Part shown: in pieces, positions 39,724-50,207 of the stretch | Numbering within the stretch: position 1 is the first letter of the stretch | Layout of the letters: every line of letters starts with the position of its first letter | NCBI GenBank assembly: GCA_041751875.1 | Contig: JBGSIC010000017.1 | Coordinates: forward strand, 1-52,026 | Reading direction: 5' to 3' | DNA length: 52,026 bases | DNA from: JBGSIC01 sp041751875 | GTDB taxonomy: Bacteria; Bdellovibrionota; FAC87; UBA2466; JACKAF01 | Position numbers and translations under genes: made by a program | Notes under the pieces: model-generated | Database searches by the model: none | Seen by the model: the letters and a program-made list of their open reading frames with translations, nothing else | Told to the model about the DNA's origin: nothing

Positions 39724-42700
39724 TTAGTGATGTTCAGCGACTTTGGTGGCTTCAGGCGCCCGCTGGGAAACAACTCGCTCGTCCGGTCCGGCGTCGTCTT
39801 CGTTCACAACCTCGCGGAAACGCTCGGCGATTTGGATACGCACATTGCGGTACGTCTCCAAGCCTGTTCCCGCAGGAATCAAGCGGCCCATGATCACGTT
39901 TTCTTTGAGGCCCTTTAGGCGATCGATCTTTCCTTGAATGGCGGCTTCGGTAAGTACCTTAGTCGTTTCTTGGAAGGACGCTGCCGAAATGAAGCTCTCC
40001 GTGCTGAGTGAAGCTTTGGTGATACCAAGGAGCAAAGGCTCCGCGGTAGCCAACCGGCCGCCCAACTTGGAGGCGCGCTCGTTTTCCTCTTCAAACTTCC
40101 ACTTCTCGATGTTTTCGCCCAAGAGGAGTTCTGTGTCGCCCGTATCGCTGACGCGAACACGTTTGAGCATGTTACGCACGATAAGTTCGATATGCTTGTC
40201 GTTGATGCGTACGCCCTGTAAGCGATAAACTTCCTGAATTTCATCCACCAGGTAATGGGCCAATTGGTTTTCACCGAGCACTTTAAGAATGTCGTGCGGG
40301 TTCGGCGCACCATCCATCAAGGGCTCGCCAGCATGAACGGCATCAAGCTCACGCACGCTGATGTGCTTACCTTTGGGGATGAGATATTCCATCGGCTCAC
40401 CGTGATCCGGTGTGACGATAACCTTACGTTTACCCTTCACGTCCTTACCAAATGAAACCACGCCGTCGACTTCGCTGATGACAGCGGTTTCTTTCGGCTT
40501 ACGGGCTTCAAAGAGTTCCGCGACGCGCGGGAGACCGCCGGTAATATCCTTGGTCTTCGTGGTTTCACGAGGAATCTTCGCGATAGGATCACCAGGTAGT
40601 ACGTCATGTCCCATGGTGACAATGAGGTTCGCACCAATCGGCAACTGATAGGTCGCCAACGGCTCGCCTTCCGGATTCACAACCAAAATGCGGGGTCGGA
40701 GATCGGTATCACGCGCATCCAAAATCACGCGGCGACTAAGGCCGGTCACTTCGTCTACTTGATCCTTCACAGACACGCCGTCCGTGATGTCCACCAATTT
40801 AATCTTACCGCCCTTATCCGCGAGCACGGGCACCGTGTACGGATCCCAGGTCGCAACCTGTTGACCCTTTTTCACACGATCACCTTCTTTAATGTTTAGC
40901 TGAGCCCCGTAAACTAGGGTGTAACGTTCGCGTTCACGACCACTGTCGTCGACCACCGCGAGTTCGCCGTTACGGTTCATAACCGTAAATTTACCTTTAC
41001 GATCCTGCACCACGTTTACTCGGACAAAACGTGCGGTACCTTCGTGGCGTACTTCGAGAGAGCTCTGCTCTGCTCGTCGTGTCGCCGTACCACCGACGTG
41101 GAAAGTACGCATGGTCAGCTGGGTACCCGGTTCACCGATACTCTGCGCGGCCACAATGCCGACTGCTTCACCGATGTTTACCAAGTGACCACGAGCCAAA
41201 TCACGGCCGTAGCAAAGAGTACAGATACCGGTACGTGTGCGGCAGGTAAGACCTGAGCGAATCGTGACCTTCTCGATACCCGCTTCTTCAATTTTTTGCG
41301 TGTAGTCTTCGTCGATTTCTTCGTTCGCCTTGACCAGCACTTCGCCCGTGTAGGGATCCGTGATGTCATGCAAGGCCACGCGACCAAGAATACGATCCCC
41401 GATGGGCTCGATGATCTCGCCGCCTTCAACGAGGGCGCTAATCTCAATTCCCGCTGTCGCTTTACAATCGATCTCCATGACCACGATGTCCTGGGCCACG
41501 TCGACCAAACGACGGGTGAGGTACCCGGAATGCGCTGTTTTAAGAGCGGTATCCGCCAACCCTTTACGAGCACCGTGAGTAGAAATGAAATACTGATGGG
41601 TATCGAGACCCTCACGGAAATTCGCCGTGATGGGCGTTTCGATAATTTCACCAGAGGGACGTGCCATCAAACCGCGCATACCGGCCAACTGCTTCATCTG
41701 CGCCGCGCTACCTCGCGCGCCAGAATCGGCCATCATGTAAATGGGATTAAAGCTTGGCATCAAGAAGACCTGCCCTTTGGCATCCTTCACTTGATCGGTT
41801 GAGATCTCACTCATCATTTCTTTGGCGACTTGCTCTGTGCACTGCGCCCAGATGTCGATCACTTTGTTGTAGCGCTCGCCGTCGGTAATCAAACCTTCGG
41901 TGTACTGATCGTGAATTTCTTGCACTTCAAGTTGCGCTTTATTCAACAACTCAGGCTTTTTCTTCGGAATGAGCATGTCGCTCATGCAAATGCTGATACC
42001 GGCCTTGGTTGCGTACTCAAACCCCAAGGTACGAAGACGATCGGCCAACAGCACCGCGGCTTTGTTTCCGTTCTGACGGCAAACAGAGTCGAGGAGCTCC
42101 GCAAGACCCTTTTTGTCCATTACCTTGTTGTAATTTTCAAAAGGAACCGCGTCGGGCACCACTTCGCGCAAGATCAAGCGGCCAACGGAGGTTTCAAACC
42201 GTTTCCCGTCGATGCGGCACTTAATTTTGGAATGCAACTCGATGATATCGGATTCATAAGCAAAGATCGCTTCGTCGCTGCTTGCGAAAAGCTTGCCTTC
42301 GCCACGGCAACCCACACGCTCCTGCGTGATGAAGTAAATGCCGAGCACGATATCCTGCGTGGGATCGATAATCGGTTTACCGAATGCGGGCGACAAAATG
42401 TTATTTGTCGACATCATCAGAACGCGCGCTTCAAGTTGCGCATCCACGCTCAAGGGAACGTGTACCGCCATCTGATCGCCGTCGAAATCCGCGTTGAAGG
42501 TTTGGCAAACCAAAGGATGAAGCTGAATCGCTTTTCCTTCAATCAGCACAGGCTCAAACGCCTGAATACCCAAACGATGCAAAGTCGGGGCGCGGTTGAG
42601 GAGCACAGGATGCTCTTTCACCACTTCTTCGAGAATGTCCCAGACTTCGTCTTGTTCGCGCTCCACCATGCGTTTTGCTGACTTAATGGTCGTCACAAAA

Positions 42701-43866
42701 CCACGTTCTTCCAATTTATTGAAGATGAAGGGCTTAAACAGCTCGAGCGCCATTTTCTTCGGCAGACCGCACTGGTGCAGCTTGAGTTCCGGACCGACTA
42801 CGATCACAGAACGGCCGGAGTAATCGACGCGTTTTCCGAGCAAGTTCTGTCGGAAACGACCCTGCTTACCTTTAAGCATATCGCTCAAAGAACGCAGAGG
42901 GCGTTTGTTCGGGCCCGTAAACGTGCGACCACGACGTCCGTTATCAAAGAGAGCATCGACCGCTTCTTGCAGCATGCGCTTTTCGTTACGAATAATGATT
43001 TCAGGGGCGTTGAGCTCCTGTAGACGCTTCAAACGGTTATTGCGGTTAATCACGCGACGATAGAGATCGTTAAGATCCGAAGTCGCGAAACGACCGCCAT
43101 CCAAAGGCACCAAGGGACGAAGATCAGGCGGAATAACCGGGATGCATTCGAGCATCATCCAGTCCGGCTGGTTGTCCGAATTTTTGAAAGCTTCAACGAC
43201 CTTCAAACGCTTTGCGAGCGCTTTTTGAATCGTTTCCGAAGTGGTTTTCTGCAAAGCCGCGCGCAATTCTTTGGCAAGCGGAGCAGGATCAACGGCACGG
43301 AGAAGTTCGCGAATGGCTTCACCACCAATGGCGGCGCGAAACTCGTGCTTATATTCTTTGCGGGCCTGGTTGTATTCGTCTTCCGATAGGACTTCGCCCT
43401 TTTTCAAAGGCGTCTTACCGGGATCCAGAACAACAAAAGCTTCACAGTACAGAACGCGTTCCACGTTCTTCAACGTCATCTCTAAGATAGCGCCAATACG
43501 ACTAGGAAGACTGCGCAGGAACCAAATGTGCGCCACCGGCGTCGCCAACTCAATGTGACCAAGACGTTCACGACGAACCTTCGACTGAATGACTTCCACA
43601 CCGCACTTTTCGCAAACCACACCACGGTGCTTCATGCGTTTGTACTTACCGCAGTTACACTCGTAATCTTTTACGGGTCCAAAGATGCGGGCGCAGAATA
43701 AACCGTCCCGTTCAGGCTTGAACGTTCGGTAGTTGATCGTTTCCGGCTTTTTAACTTCTCCGAACGACCACGACCGAATCTTCTCAGGGCTGGCGAGCTG
43801 GATCTTTACCGCATTAAAGCTTAAAGGATCCTTCGGCTTATCAAAAAAATTCAGTAGGTCTTTCAT
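39724..43866 (-). CDS. rpoC: DNA-directed RNA polymerase subunit beta'
   Basis: A 1380-residue catalytic subunit. The N-terminal zinc ribbon is CNCGKYKRMKHRGVVCEKC, the active-site Asp triad sits in NADFDGDQM, and the second zinc site ends in CRTRTGICTLCYG. The trigger-loop region near MADSGARGS is intact. The ATG overlaps the rpoB stop (ATGA), giving strong coupling. No long insertion typical of some lineages is seen, and length is normal for proteobacteria. It is the last gene of the cluster; a weak stem (TAGGC/GCCTA) lies just beyond the stop. Confidence 0.99.
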   Translation of the reverse strand: MKDLLNFFDKPKDPLSFNAVKIQLASPEKIRSWSFGEVKKPETINYRTFKPERDGLFCARIFGPVKDYECNCGKYKRMKHRGVVCEKCGVEVIQSKVRRERLGHIELATPVAHIWFLRSLPSRIGAILEMTLKNVERVLYCEAFVVLDPGKTPLKKGEVLSEDEYNQARKEYKHEFRAAIGGEAIRELLRAVDPAPLAKELRAALQKTTSETIQKALAKRLKVVEAFKNSDNQPDWMMLECIPVIPPDLRPLVPLDGGRFATSDLNDLYRRVINRNNRLKRLQELNAPEIIIRNEKRMLQEAVDALFDNGRRGRTFTGPNKRPLRSLSDMLKGKQGRFRQNLLGKRVDYSGRSVIVVGPELKLHQCGLPKKMALELFKPFIFNKLEERGFVTTIKSAKRMVEREQDEVWDILEEVVKEHPVLLNRAPTLHRLGIQAFEPVLIEGKAIQLHPLVCQTFNADFDGDQMAVHVPLSVDAQLEARVLMMSTNNILSPAFGKPIIDPTQDIVLGIYFITQERVGCRGEGKLFASSDEAIFAYESDIIELHSKIKCRIDGKRFETSVGRLILREVVPDAVPFENYNKVMDKKGLAELLDSVCRQNGNKAAVLLADRLRTLGFEYATKAGISICMSDMLIPKKKPELLNKAQLEVQEIHDQYTEGLITDGERYNKVIDIWAQCTEQVAKEMMSEISTDQVKDAKGQVFLMPSFNPIYMMADSGARGSAAQMKQLAGMRGLMARPSGEIIETPITANFREGLDTHQYFISTHGARKGLADTALKTAHSGYLTRRLVDVAQDIVVMEIDCKATAGIEISALVEGGEIIEPIGDRILGRVALHDITDPYTGEVLVKANEEIDEDYTQKIEEAGIEKVTIRSGLTCRTRTGICTLCYGRDLARGHLVNIGEAVGIVAAQSIGEPGTQLTMRTFHVGGTATRRAEQSSLEVRHEGTARFVRVNVVQDRKGKFTVMNRNGELAVVDDSGRERERYTLVYGAQLNIKEGDRVKKGQQVATWDPYTVPVLADKGGKIKLVDITDGVSVKDQVDEVTGLSRRVILDARDTDLRPRILVVNPEGEPLATYQLPIGANLIVTMGHDVLPGDPIAKIPRETTKTKDITGGLPRVAELFEARKPKETAVISEVDGVVSFGKDVKGKRKVIVTPDHGEPMEYLIPKGKHISVRELDAVHAGEPLMDGAPNPHDILKVLGENQLAHYLVDEIQEVYRLQGVRINDKHIELIVRNMLKRVRVSDTGDTELLLGENIEKWKFEEENERASKLGGRLATAEPLLLGITKASLSTESFISAASFQETTKVLTEAAIQGKIDRLKGLKENVIMGRLIPAGTGLETYRNVRIQIAERFREVVNEDDAGPDERVVSQRAPEATKVAEHH

Positions 43867-46800
43867 AGCGTCTTGTCCTCCATCAGCTCGACATCTAAGG
43901 CCAAGCTTTGAAGTTCCTTCACGAGTACGTTGAACGATTCTGGCAATCCAGGCTCAAGTACGTTCTCACCTTTGACGATGGTTTCGAACATACGAGTACG
44001 ACCTGCGACGTCATCTGATTTCACGGTTAACAGTTCCTGCAAGCAGTAAGCTGCGCCGTACGCTTCAAGCGCCCAGACTTCCATCTCTCCGAGTCTCTGA
44101 CCACCGAACTGAGCTTTACCACCGAGCGGCTGCTGGGTGACCAAGCTGTAGGGTCCAATGCTCCGAGCATGGATCTTCTCATCGACTAAGTGATGGAGTT
44201 TAAGCACGTACATCACGCCCACCGTCACATCGCGGTGGAACGGCTCTCCAGAGCGACCGTCGAACAGAATCTGTTGACCGGTTTCCGGGATGCCGACTGA
44301 TTTCAATGCTCTTTGGATTTCCGTTTCCGCTGCGCCGTCGAATACCGGGCACGCGAAATGGAGACCGCGTTTCGTGCGGTTAGCGATGCGTTTAAGAGCG
44401 TCATCACTTAGCGCGTCCACTTCGTCTTTAAGTTGTTTCGTGTCAAAGAAGTTCTTAATCAGATCGCGCATGTGATCAGCGTTCCACTTTTCCAACGCTG
44501 CCTGCACTTGCACACCAAACTGGTGAGCGGCTCGACCAAGATGCGACTCAAGAACCTGCCCTACGTTCATACGAGAAGGAACGCCGAGAGGGTTCAAGCA
44601 AATCTGAACAGGCGTGCCGTCTTCCATATACGGCATGTCTTCCATGGGAAGAACCCGAGAAATGACACCCTTGTTTCCATGGCGACCAGCCATTTTGTCA
44701 CCGACGGCGATGCGGCGCTTAATCGCTACATACACTTTAACCATCTTGATGACGCCGGGAGGCAGTTCATCGCCCTTGCGAAGTTTCTTGCACTTTTCAT
44801 CAAACAGAGCGCGAACTCCCGCGATCTGGTTGTCAGATGCCGAAACGATTTCCGCTACTTTACCTTCAACATCAGGAGGCAACGCCAGGTGCTTGATCAA
44901 ATCGTAAGGAACTTTCGTAAAGTTCTCTTCCGAGATGATGTCACCCTTGGCCAATAGTTGATTTTCACCTGACGAATCCAGCAATTTGGCAGTGGTTTCT
45001 TTTCCCATTACCAACATGCCGATCTTACGACGGGCCACATCTTGAATGATGCGCACTTCGGTGTACTCGTCTTTGCGGATGCGTTTCTCTTCTTCTTCCG
45101 CCAGATGAGCCGTGCGTTCGTCTTTGTCAGCGCCTTCACGTGAAAAGACTTCCGCTCCAATGACGGTTCCGTTGATACCGGGGGATACGCGCAGTGAGGT
45201 ATCTTTCACATCGCCCGCTTTTTCACCGAAAATGGCTCTCAAGAGCTTTTCTTCGGGGCTAAGCTGCGTTTCGCCTTTCGGAGTGATCTTACCGACGAGA
45301 ATATCGCCAGGGTTCACTTCCGCGCCGATACGCACGATACCGCTGCTATCCATGTTCATCAGCTGTTCTTCGCTGACGTTCGGAATATCACGCGTGATTT
45401 CTTCTTTGCCGAGCTTTGTATCACGGGCAACGCATTCAAATTCTTCAATATGAATGGAAGTAAAGGTGTCGTTGTGAACAAGCGCTTCGCTGATCAAAAT
45501 AGAATCTTCGAAGTTGTAACCACCCCAAGGCATGAACGCGACAACCACGTTCTGGCCAAGAGCGAGTTCGCCCATGTCCGTCGCAGGTCCGTCGGCCAAT
45601 ACCTGACCTTTTTCAACGTGTTCGCCTAAGCGCACGATGGGCTTTTGCGTCACGCAGGTGTTCTGGTTCGAACGGCGGTACTTCACCAAATTATAGATAT
45701 CAACGCCTGATTTGCCGGCCTCTTGCTTATCGGTGCGCACCACAATGCGGGATGCATCGACGAAGTCTACGGTACCAGCGTGCTTCGAGGTGATCGTCAC
45801 CCCGGAATCACGCGCCACCAACTTTTCCATGCCCGTGCCCACTAAAGGCGCGTGCGAACGGAGAAGAGGAACCGCTTGACGCTGCATGTTTGAACCCATC
45901 AGCGCGCGGTTAGCATCATCGTTTTCCAAAAACGGAATCAAAGAGGCCGCGATCGATACCAACTGGTTGGTCGATACGTCCATGAGATCCGCGTCTTCAC
46001 GGCGGACCAAAGTGGCTTCGCCCTGTACACGGGCCGAAATGAATTCCGGCACTAATTTCTGGTTCTTGTCGCGAGGAATAGCTGCTTGAGCGATGGTGTG
46101 GTTGGCTTCTTCAAGAGCTGAGAAGAACACCACTTCATCGGTCACACGGCCTTCGGTCATCTTACGATACGGCGTTTCGATAAAGCCGTAATCGTTAACG
46201 CGACCATAGGTCGAAAGCGACGAAATCAAACCGATGTTCGGACCTTCAGGGGTCTCAATCGGGCAGATACGACCGTAATGGGTTGAGTGAACGTCACGGA
46301 CTTCGAAGCCGGCTCGCTCACGGGTCAAACCACCCGGTCCCAAGGCGCTCAGACGACGCTTATGGGTTACTTCCGAAAGCGGATTGGTCTGATCCATAAA
46401 CTGCGAAAGCTGCGAACTACCGAAGAATTCTTTCACGACGGCAGAAACAGGCTTCGCGTTGATCAGATCATGCGGCATGAGAGTCTCGACATCCTGCAAG
46501 CTCATACGCTCACGGATGGCGCGCTCCATACGCACCAAACCAATGCGGAATTGGTTTTCTAAAAGTTCACCGACCGCACGAACGCGGCGATTACCCAAGT
46601 GATCGATATCATCGATCTGTCCTCGACCATCTTTTAGGTCGATGAGGTACTTCACCACCGCCATGATGTCTTCTTTATCAAGCGTGGTGTGTTCAATGGG
46701 CGTAGCGAATCCAAACTTGTGATTGATCTTTAAGCGACCGACCTTCGACAGATCGTACTTCGCTTCATCAAAGAACAAGCCTTTGAAAAGCGTTTCGGCC

Positions 46801-47966
46801 GTTTCAGCCGTCGGGGGATCCCCAGGGCGCAAACGACGATAGATTTCAATAAGGGCTTCTTCGCGGGTCGTGACTTTGTCAGCGACCAAAGTGTCGCGCA
46901 AGTACGTACCGATATTCACGCCCTCGCAAAAGAGAATCTTAAAGTCTTTGATTTTCTTGTTAACAAGAAGCTCGAGTTTTTCCTTTGTGATCTCTTCCGA
47001 GCACTCCAGCAAAACTTCGCCGGTTTCCATGTCCACGACATCAACTGCGCAGAACTTGCCGACCAGATTCTCCACCGTGAGGGGGAACTTTTTGATCTTG
47101 GCGTCAGCAATGCGTTTTAGAATCGCTTGGCTGAACTTTTTGTTACGCTCAATGATGATCTTGCCCTTGTCATCTTCCCAATCGCGGCTAGCGCGCGTGC
47201 TTTTGTAAAGCTCAGGGTCGAAGTCCAAGAAGAACTTTCCGCCTTTTTGAATCTCAACGGTTTCGTGGCCGTAGAAGAAAGTAAGCAATTCTTCTACTGT
47301 GTAGCCCAGCGCCTTGAGAAGCACCGTAACGTGCAATTTTCGGCGGCGATCGATGCGCACATACAAGAAGTCTTTGTGATCAAACTCGAAATCCAACCAC
47401 GAACCGCGGTACGGAATAATACGAGCCGAATAGAGGATTTTCCCGCTGGAATGCGAGGTGCCCTTATCATGATCGAAGAACACACCAGGAGAACGGTGCA
47501 ACTGGCTCACCACAACGCGTTCGGTGCCGTTAATGATGAAACTTGCGCCATCAGTCATAAGCGGAATTTCACCTAGGTAAACTTCCTGCTCTTTGACGTC
47601 CTTAATATTACGCGTACCGGTCTGTTCATCGACGTCATAGACTTCGAGGCGAACCGTTACTTTAAGAGGAGCGGCGAAACTCATGCCACGGCTGCGGCAT
47701 TCGTCTACGTCGTATTTCGGCGTTTCTAGCTGATAGGAGTCAAACTCAAGCGCAGCTGTCTTGTTGAAGTCGTGAATAGGGAAAACAGACTTAAATACAG
47801 ACTGTAAACCACTATTCTCTCTCTTATCCGGTGCCTCATCTGCTTGTAGGAACTTGTTGTACGACCGTTTTTGAACATCGATCAGATCCGGGATATCAAT
47901 GGCGGGAATATACGTGCCAAAGTCCCTTCGAAAGCGCTTGCTTTCAAAAAAGCCGGTAGCGGCCAT
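43863..47966 (-). CDS. rpoB: DNA-directed RNA polymerase subunit beta
   Basis: A 1367-residue subunit. The rifampicin region reads GSSQLSQFMDQTNPLSEVTH followed by KRRLSALGPGG, so the common resistance positions (Asp of DQTN, His of THKR, Ser of RLSAL) carry the sensitive residues. The C-terminal GGKAQFGGQRLGEMEVWALE block that joins beta' is present. It begins 55 bases after rplL and overlaps rpoC by four bases. Confidence 0.99.
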   Translation of the reverse strand: MAATGFFESKRFRRDFGTYIPAIDIPDLIDVQKRSYNKFLQADEAPDKRENSGLQSVFKSVFPIHDFNKTAALEFDSYQLETPKYDVDECRSRGMSFAAPLKVTVRLEVYDVDEQTGTRNIKDVKEQEVYLGEIPLMTDGASFIINGTERVVVSQLHRSPGVFFDHDKGTSHSSGKILYSARIIPYRGSWLDFEFDHKDFLYVRIDRRRKLHVTVLLKALGYTVEELLTFFYGHETVEIQKGGKFFLDFDPELYKSTRASRDWEDDKGKIIIERNKKFSQAILKRIADAKIKKFPLTVENLVGKFCAVDVVDMETGEVLLECSEEITKEKLELLVNKKIKDFKILFCEGVNIGTYLRDTLVADKVTTREEALIEIYRRLRPGDPPTAETAETLFKGLFFDEAKYDLSKVGRLKINHKFGFATPIEHTTLDKEDIMAVVKYLIDLKDGRGQIDDIDHLGNRRVRAVGELLENQFRIGLVRMERAIRERMSLQDVETLMPHDLINAKPVSAVVKEFFGSSQLSQFMDQTNPLSEVTHKRRLSALGPGGLTRERAGFEVRDVHSTHYGRICPIETPEGPNIGLISSLSTYGRVNDYGFIETPYRKMTEGRVTDEVVFFSALEEANHTIAQAAIPRDKNQKLVPEFISARVQGEATLVRREDADLMDVSTNQLVSIAASLIPFLENDDANRALMGSNMQRQAVPLLRSHAPLVGTGMEKLVARDSGVTITSKHAGTVDFVDASRIVVRTDKQEAGKSGVDIYNLVKYRRSNQNTCVTQKPIVRLGEHVEKGQVLADGPATDMGELALGQNVVVAFMPWGGYNFEDSILISEALVHNDTFTSIHIEEFECVARDTKLGKEEITRDIPNVSEEQLMNMDSSGIVRIGAEVNPGDILVGKITPKGETQLSPEEKLLRAIFGEKAGDVKDTSLRVSPGINGTVIGAEVFSREGADKDERTAHLAEEEEKRIRKDEYTEVRIIQDVARRKIGMLVMGKETTAKLLDSSGENQLLAKGDIISEENFTKVPYDLIKHLALPPDVEGKVAEIVSASDNQIAGVRALFDEKCKKLRKGDELPPGVIKMVKVYVAIKRRIAVGDKMAGRHGNKGVISRVLPMEDMPYMEDGTPVQICLNPLGVPSRMNVGQVLESHLGRAAHQFGVQVQAALEKWNADHMRDLIKNFFDTKQLKDEVDALSDDALKRIANRTKRGLHFACPVFDGAAETEIQRALKSVGIPETGQQILFDGRSGEPFHRDVTVGVMYVLKLHHLVDEKIHARSIGPYSLVTQQPLGGKAQFGGQRLGEMEVWALEAYGAAYCLQELLTVKSDDVAGRTRMFETIVKGENVLEPGLPESFNVLVKELQSLALDVELMEDKTL

Positions 47967-48021
47967 AAAAGTTTACTCCATCAAGTTACAGATTCGCGAG
48001 AAAGGTCTGAGCACCAGGATG

Positions 48022-48399
48022 CTACTTCAACTCAACCTTGGCGCCGGCAGCTTCGAGCTTCTTCTTCATCTCTTCAGCTTCTTTTTTCGCTACGCCTTCT
48101 TTAATCGTCTTAGGCGCACCGTCAACGAGGTCTTTGGCTTCTTTCAAGCCTAACGTAGTTACCGCACGAAGTTCTTTAATGACTTGAACTTTGTTTGCGC
48201 CGCCCGAAGCGAGCACAACTTCAAATTCCGTCTTTTCTTCGACTGCTGCTGCAGGGGCAGCCGCTGCCGCACCCGCTACTGCCACGGGAGCAGTCGCTTT
48301 CACGTCATAACGTTGCTCAAACTTTTTGATAAACTCGGAAATCTGAAGCAAGTTGGCCTTATCGAAATACTCAAATACCTGTTCTTCACTAACTGACAT
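48022..48399 (-). CDS. rplL: 50S ribosomal protein L7/L12
   Basis: A 125-residue stalk protein. An N-terminal dimerisation helix, an Ala/Pro-rich hinge (AGAAAAAPAAAVEEK) and the conserved C-terminal domain (EFEVVLASGGANKVQVIKE, then LGLKEAKDLVDGAPK) are all in place. It binds translation GTPases as part of the L10-(L12)n stalk, so its place after rplJ is the usual one. AGGAGA lies before the ATG. Confidence 0.99.
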   Translation of the reverse strand: MSVSEEQVFEYFDKANLLQISEFIKKFEQRYDVKATAPVAVAGAAAAAPAAAVEEKTEFEVVLASGGANKVQVIKELRAVTTLGLKEAKDLVDGAPKTIKEGVAKKEAEEMKKKLEAAGAKVELK

Positions 48400-48430
48400 C
48401 GTAAGTTCTCCTCTCTCGTACTCTAATAAA

Positions 48431-48970
48431 TTAGGTTTGTGCTTGTTCTTTCTTATCTTTCAACGCACTCAATGCGTAGCCCATCCGCTGGGGTAAGTCT
48501 TTAAGGGCATATAAGAAGTTGGTCGGGTGATGCTTCAATGCAAATAAGAAGGAGACTAAAAGGTCCTTCTTGCCCGGCAGCTTCGACAGTGCCTTAAGCT
48601 GATCCAGAGTCATCGGCTGGCCTAAAGCAGCGCCGCTTTTTACTGAAACGTTAAAATTTTCTTTTTCTGCCCATTCCCAGATCGACTTAACGGTGGAAAC
48701 AGCATCAATGTCGTCACCTTCACTATAGGCAACAAGCGTGGGACCGGTCAGGTTTTCACCCAACACTTTGTACGGTGTGTTCTCCAACGCCCGCTTAGCC
48801 AAGGTGTTTTTAACCACCTTTACGCGAACGTTCTTCAGTCTCAAACTCTTGCGAAATTCCGTAATCTTTTCGACTTCAATCTTCGAAAAAGACATCAACG
48901 CAAATGCTTGGGATTTCTGGAGACCGTTGGTAAGATCCGAGACGAAAACTTCTTTCTCAGCGCGCTTCAA
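48431..48970 (-). CDS. rplJ: 50S ribosomal protein L10
   Basis: A 179-residue protein from TTG 48970, chosen because GGGGAG precedes it and MKRAEKEVFVSDL matches the usual N-terminus; a TTG at 48991 is upstream of that ribosome site. It anchors L7/L12 dimers by its C-terminal helix. The 85-base spacer to rplA may hold the autoregulatory leader that L10 binds in many bacteria, but I could not draw a convincing fold. Confidence 0.97.
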   Translation of the reverse strand: MKRAEKEVFVSDLTNGLQKSQAFALMSFSKIEVEKITEFRKSLRLKNVRVKVVKNTLAKRALENTPYKVLGENLTGPTLVAYSEGDDIDAVSTVKSIWEWAEKENFNVSVKSGAALGQPMTLDQLKALSKLPGKKDLLVSFLFALKHHPTNFLYALKDLPQRMGYALSALKDKKEQAQT

Positions 48971-49055
48971 GACACTCTCCCCAGTCGACAATCCTGCAAC
49001 TTAAACACCCGATTTCGCGAATGGTCAACGTTTATTTTCAAGTATTTAGCTTCCC

Positions 49056-49766
49056 TTAGCCTTCTCGGCTAGACACGTCCATTTTGGTCACATCTACCGC
49101 AATTCCAGGCCCCATCGTCGAGGCGACCGAGATACCGCGCATATAAATACCTTTGGAACTCGAAGGCTTAGCTTTCATGATGTTGTCATACAAAACCATG
49201 AAGTTTTCTTTGAGCTTTTGGGCGCCAAAGGACTTCTTTCCTACGATGGCGTGAACGATTCCCGCCTTTTCCACCTTATATTCAACCGTACCCAACTTCT
49301 GCTCGCGAACGGCTTTGCCGATTTCGGAGGTGACCGTGCCGGTTTTTTTGTTGGGCATCAAACCTTTGGGACCCAGCACACGGGCTACTTTGGTCAATTC
49401 CTTTACCGTTTCCGGGGTCGCGATGACTCGGTCGAAATCTAGCCAGCCACCTGCAATTTTTTCAATCAGGTCATTGCTGCCAACGAAGTCCGCTCCGGCT
49501 TCCTTGGCTTCCTTCTCGCCTTCCCCTTTTACGATAGCCACCACCCGGATCGCTTTACCGACACCGTTAGGGAGCACCGTCGCGCCACGGACCATTTGAT
49601 CCGACTGCTTCGGGTCAACGCCTAAGTTAAAGGCCGCATTTACGGTTTCATCAAACTTAGGGCCATCAAAACTCACTAGGAGCTCTAACGCCTTTTCGAA
49701 GGAATATTTCTTCCCAGGTTCCAACTTCGCTATGTTGGCCTTATATTTTTTTCCACGCTTCGCCAT
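49056..49766 (-). CDS. rplA: 50S ribosomal protein L1
   Basis: A 236-residue protein with the conserved MAKRGKKYKANIAKLEPGK start and the signature KKTGTVTSEIGKAVREQKLG. It binds 23S rRNA at the L1 stalk and, in many bacteria, represses its own operon. It follows rplK by nine bases. Confidence 0.99.
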   Translation of the reverse strand: MAKRGKKYKANIAKLEPGKKYSFEKALELLVSFDGPKFDETVNAAFNLGVDPKQSDQMVRGATVLPNGVGKAIRVVAIVKGEGEKEAKEAGADFVGSNDLIEKIAGGWLDFDRVIATPETVKELTKVARVLGPKGLMPNKKTGTVTSEIGKAVREQKLGTVEYKVEKAGIVHAIVGKKSFGAQKLKENFMVLYDNIMKAKPSSSKGIYMRGISVASTMGPGIAVDVTKMDVSSREG

Positions 49767-49775
49767 GACAGACTC

Positions 49776-50195
49776 CTACTTTACCTCTAGCCCCATGCTC
49801 TTTGCGGTGCCTTCTACTTGGCTCGCCGCCGACTCAATCGTCACTGTGTTTAAGTCGGGCATCTTCAGCTTGGCAATTTCTAAAATTTGAGCTCGAGTAA
49901 CGCTTCCTACTTTCGTTTTATTGGGAACGCCCGAACCTTGAACAATGTTTGCGGCCTTTTTCAACAAAACCGCCACCGGAGGCGTTTTGGTAATAAAGGT
50001 GAAAGATCGATCCTGGAAAATGCTGATGACTACGGGAATGATCGTTCCGTTGTCCTTCTGCGTCTTCGCGTTGAAGGCTTTGCAAAATTCCATGATGTTC
50101 ACACCGTGTTGACCCAAAGCAGGGCCAACCGGAGGTGAAGGATTTGCTTTCCCACCCGGGATCTGCAACTTCACTTGGGCCATGAGTTTCTTCAT
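49776..50195 (-). CDS. rplK: 50S ribosomal protein L11
   Basis: A 139-residue protein with QIPGGKANPSPPVGPALGQ, the thiopeptide-region N-terminal domain, and an rRNA-binding C-terminal domain (GSVTRAQILEIAKLKMPDLN). ATG 50195 follows AGGAGCAGTAG; an ATG four codons downstream is the alternative. It follows nusG by 12 bases. Confidence 0.99.
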   Translation of the reverse strand: MKKLMAQVKLQIPGGKANPSPPVGPALGQHGVNIMEFCKAFNAKTQKDNGTIIPVVISIFQDRSFTFITKTPPVAVLLKKAANIVQGSGVPNKTKVGSVTRAQILEIAKLKMPDLNTVTIESAASQVEGTAKSMGLEVK

Positions 50196-50207
50196 CTACT
50201 GCTCCTA

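Noticed and set aside
41830..42681. 283-residue plus-strand frame
   Set aside because: It is antisense to rpoC and arises from strong codon bias; no recognisable domain or ribosome site.
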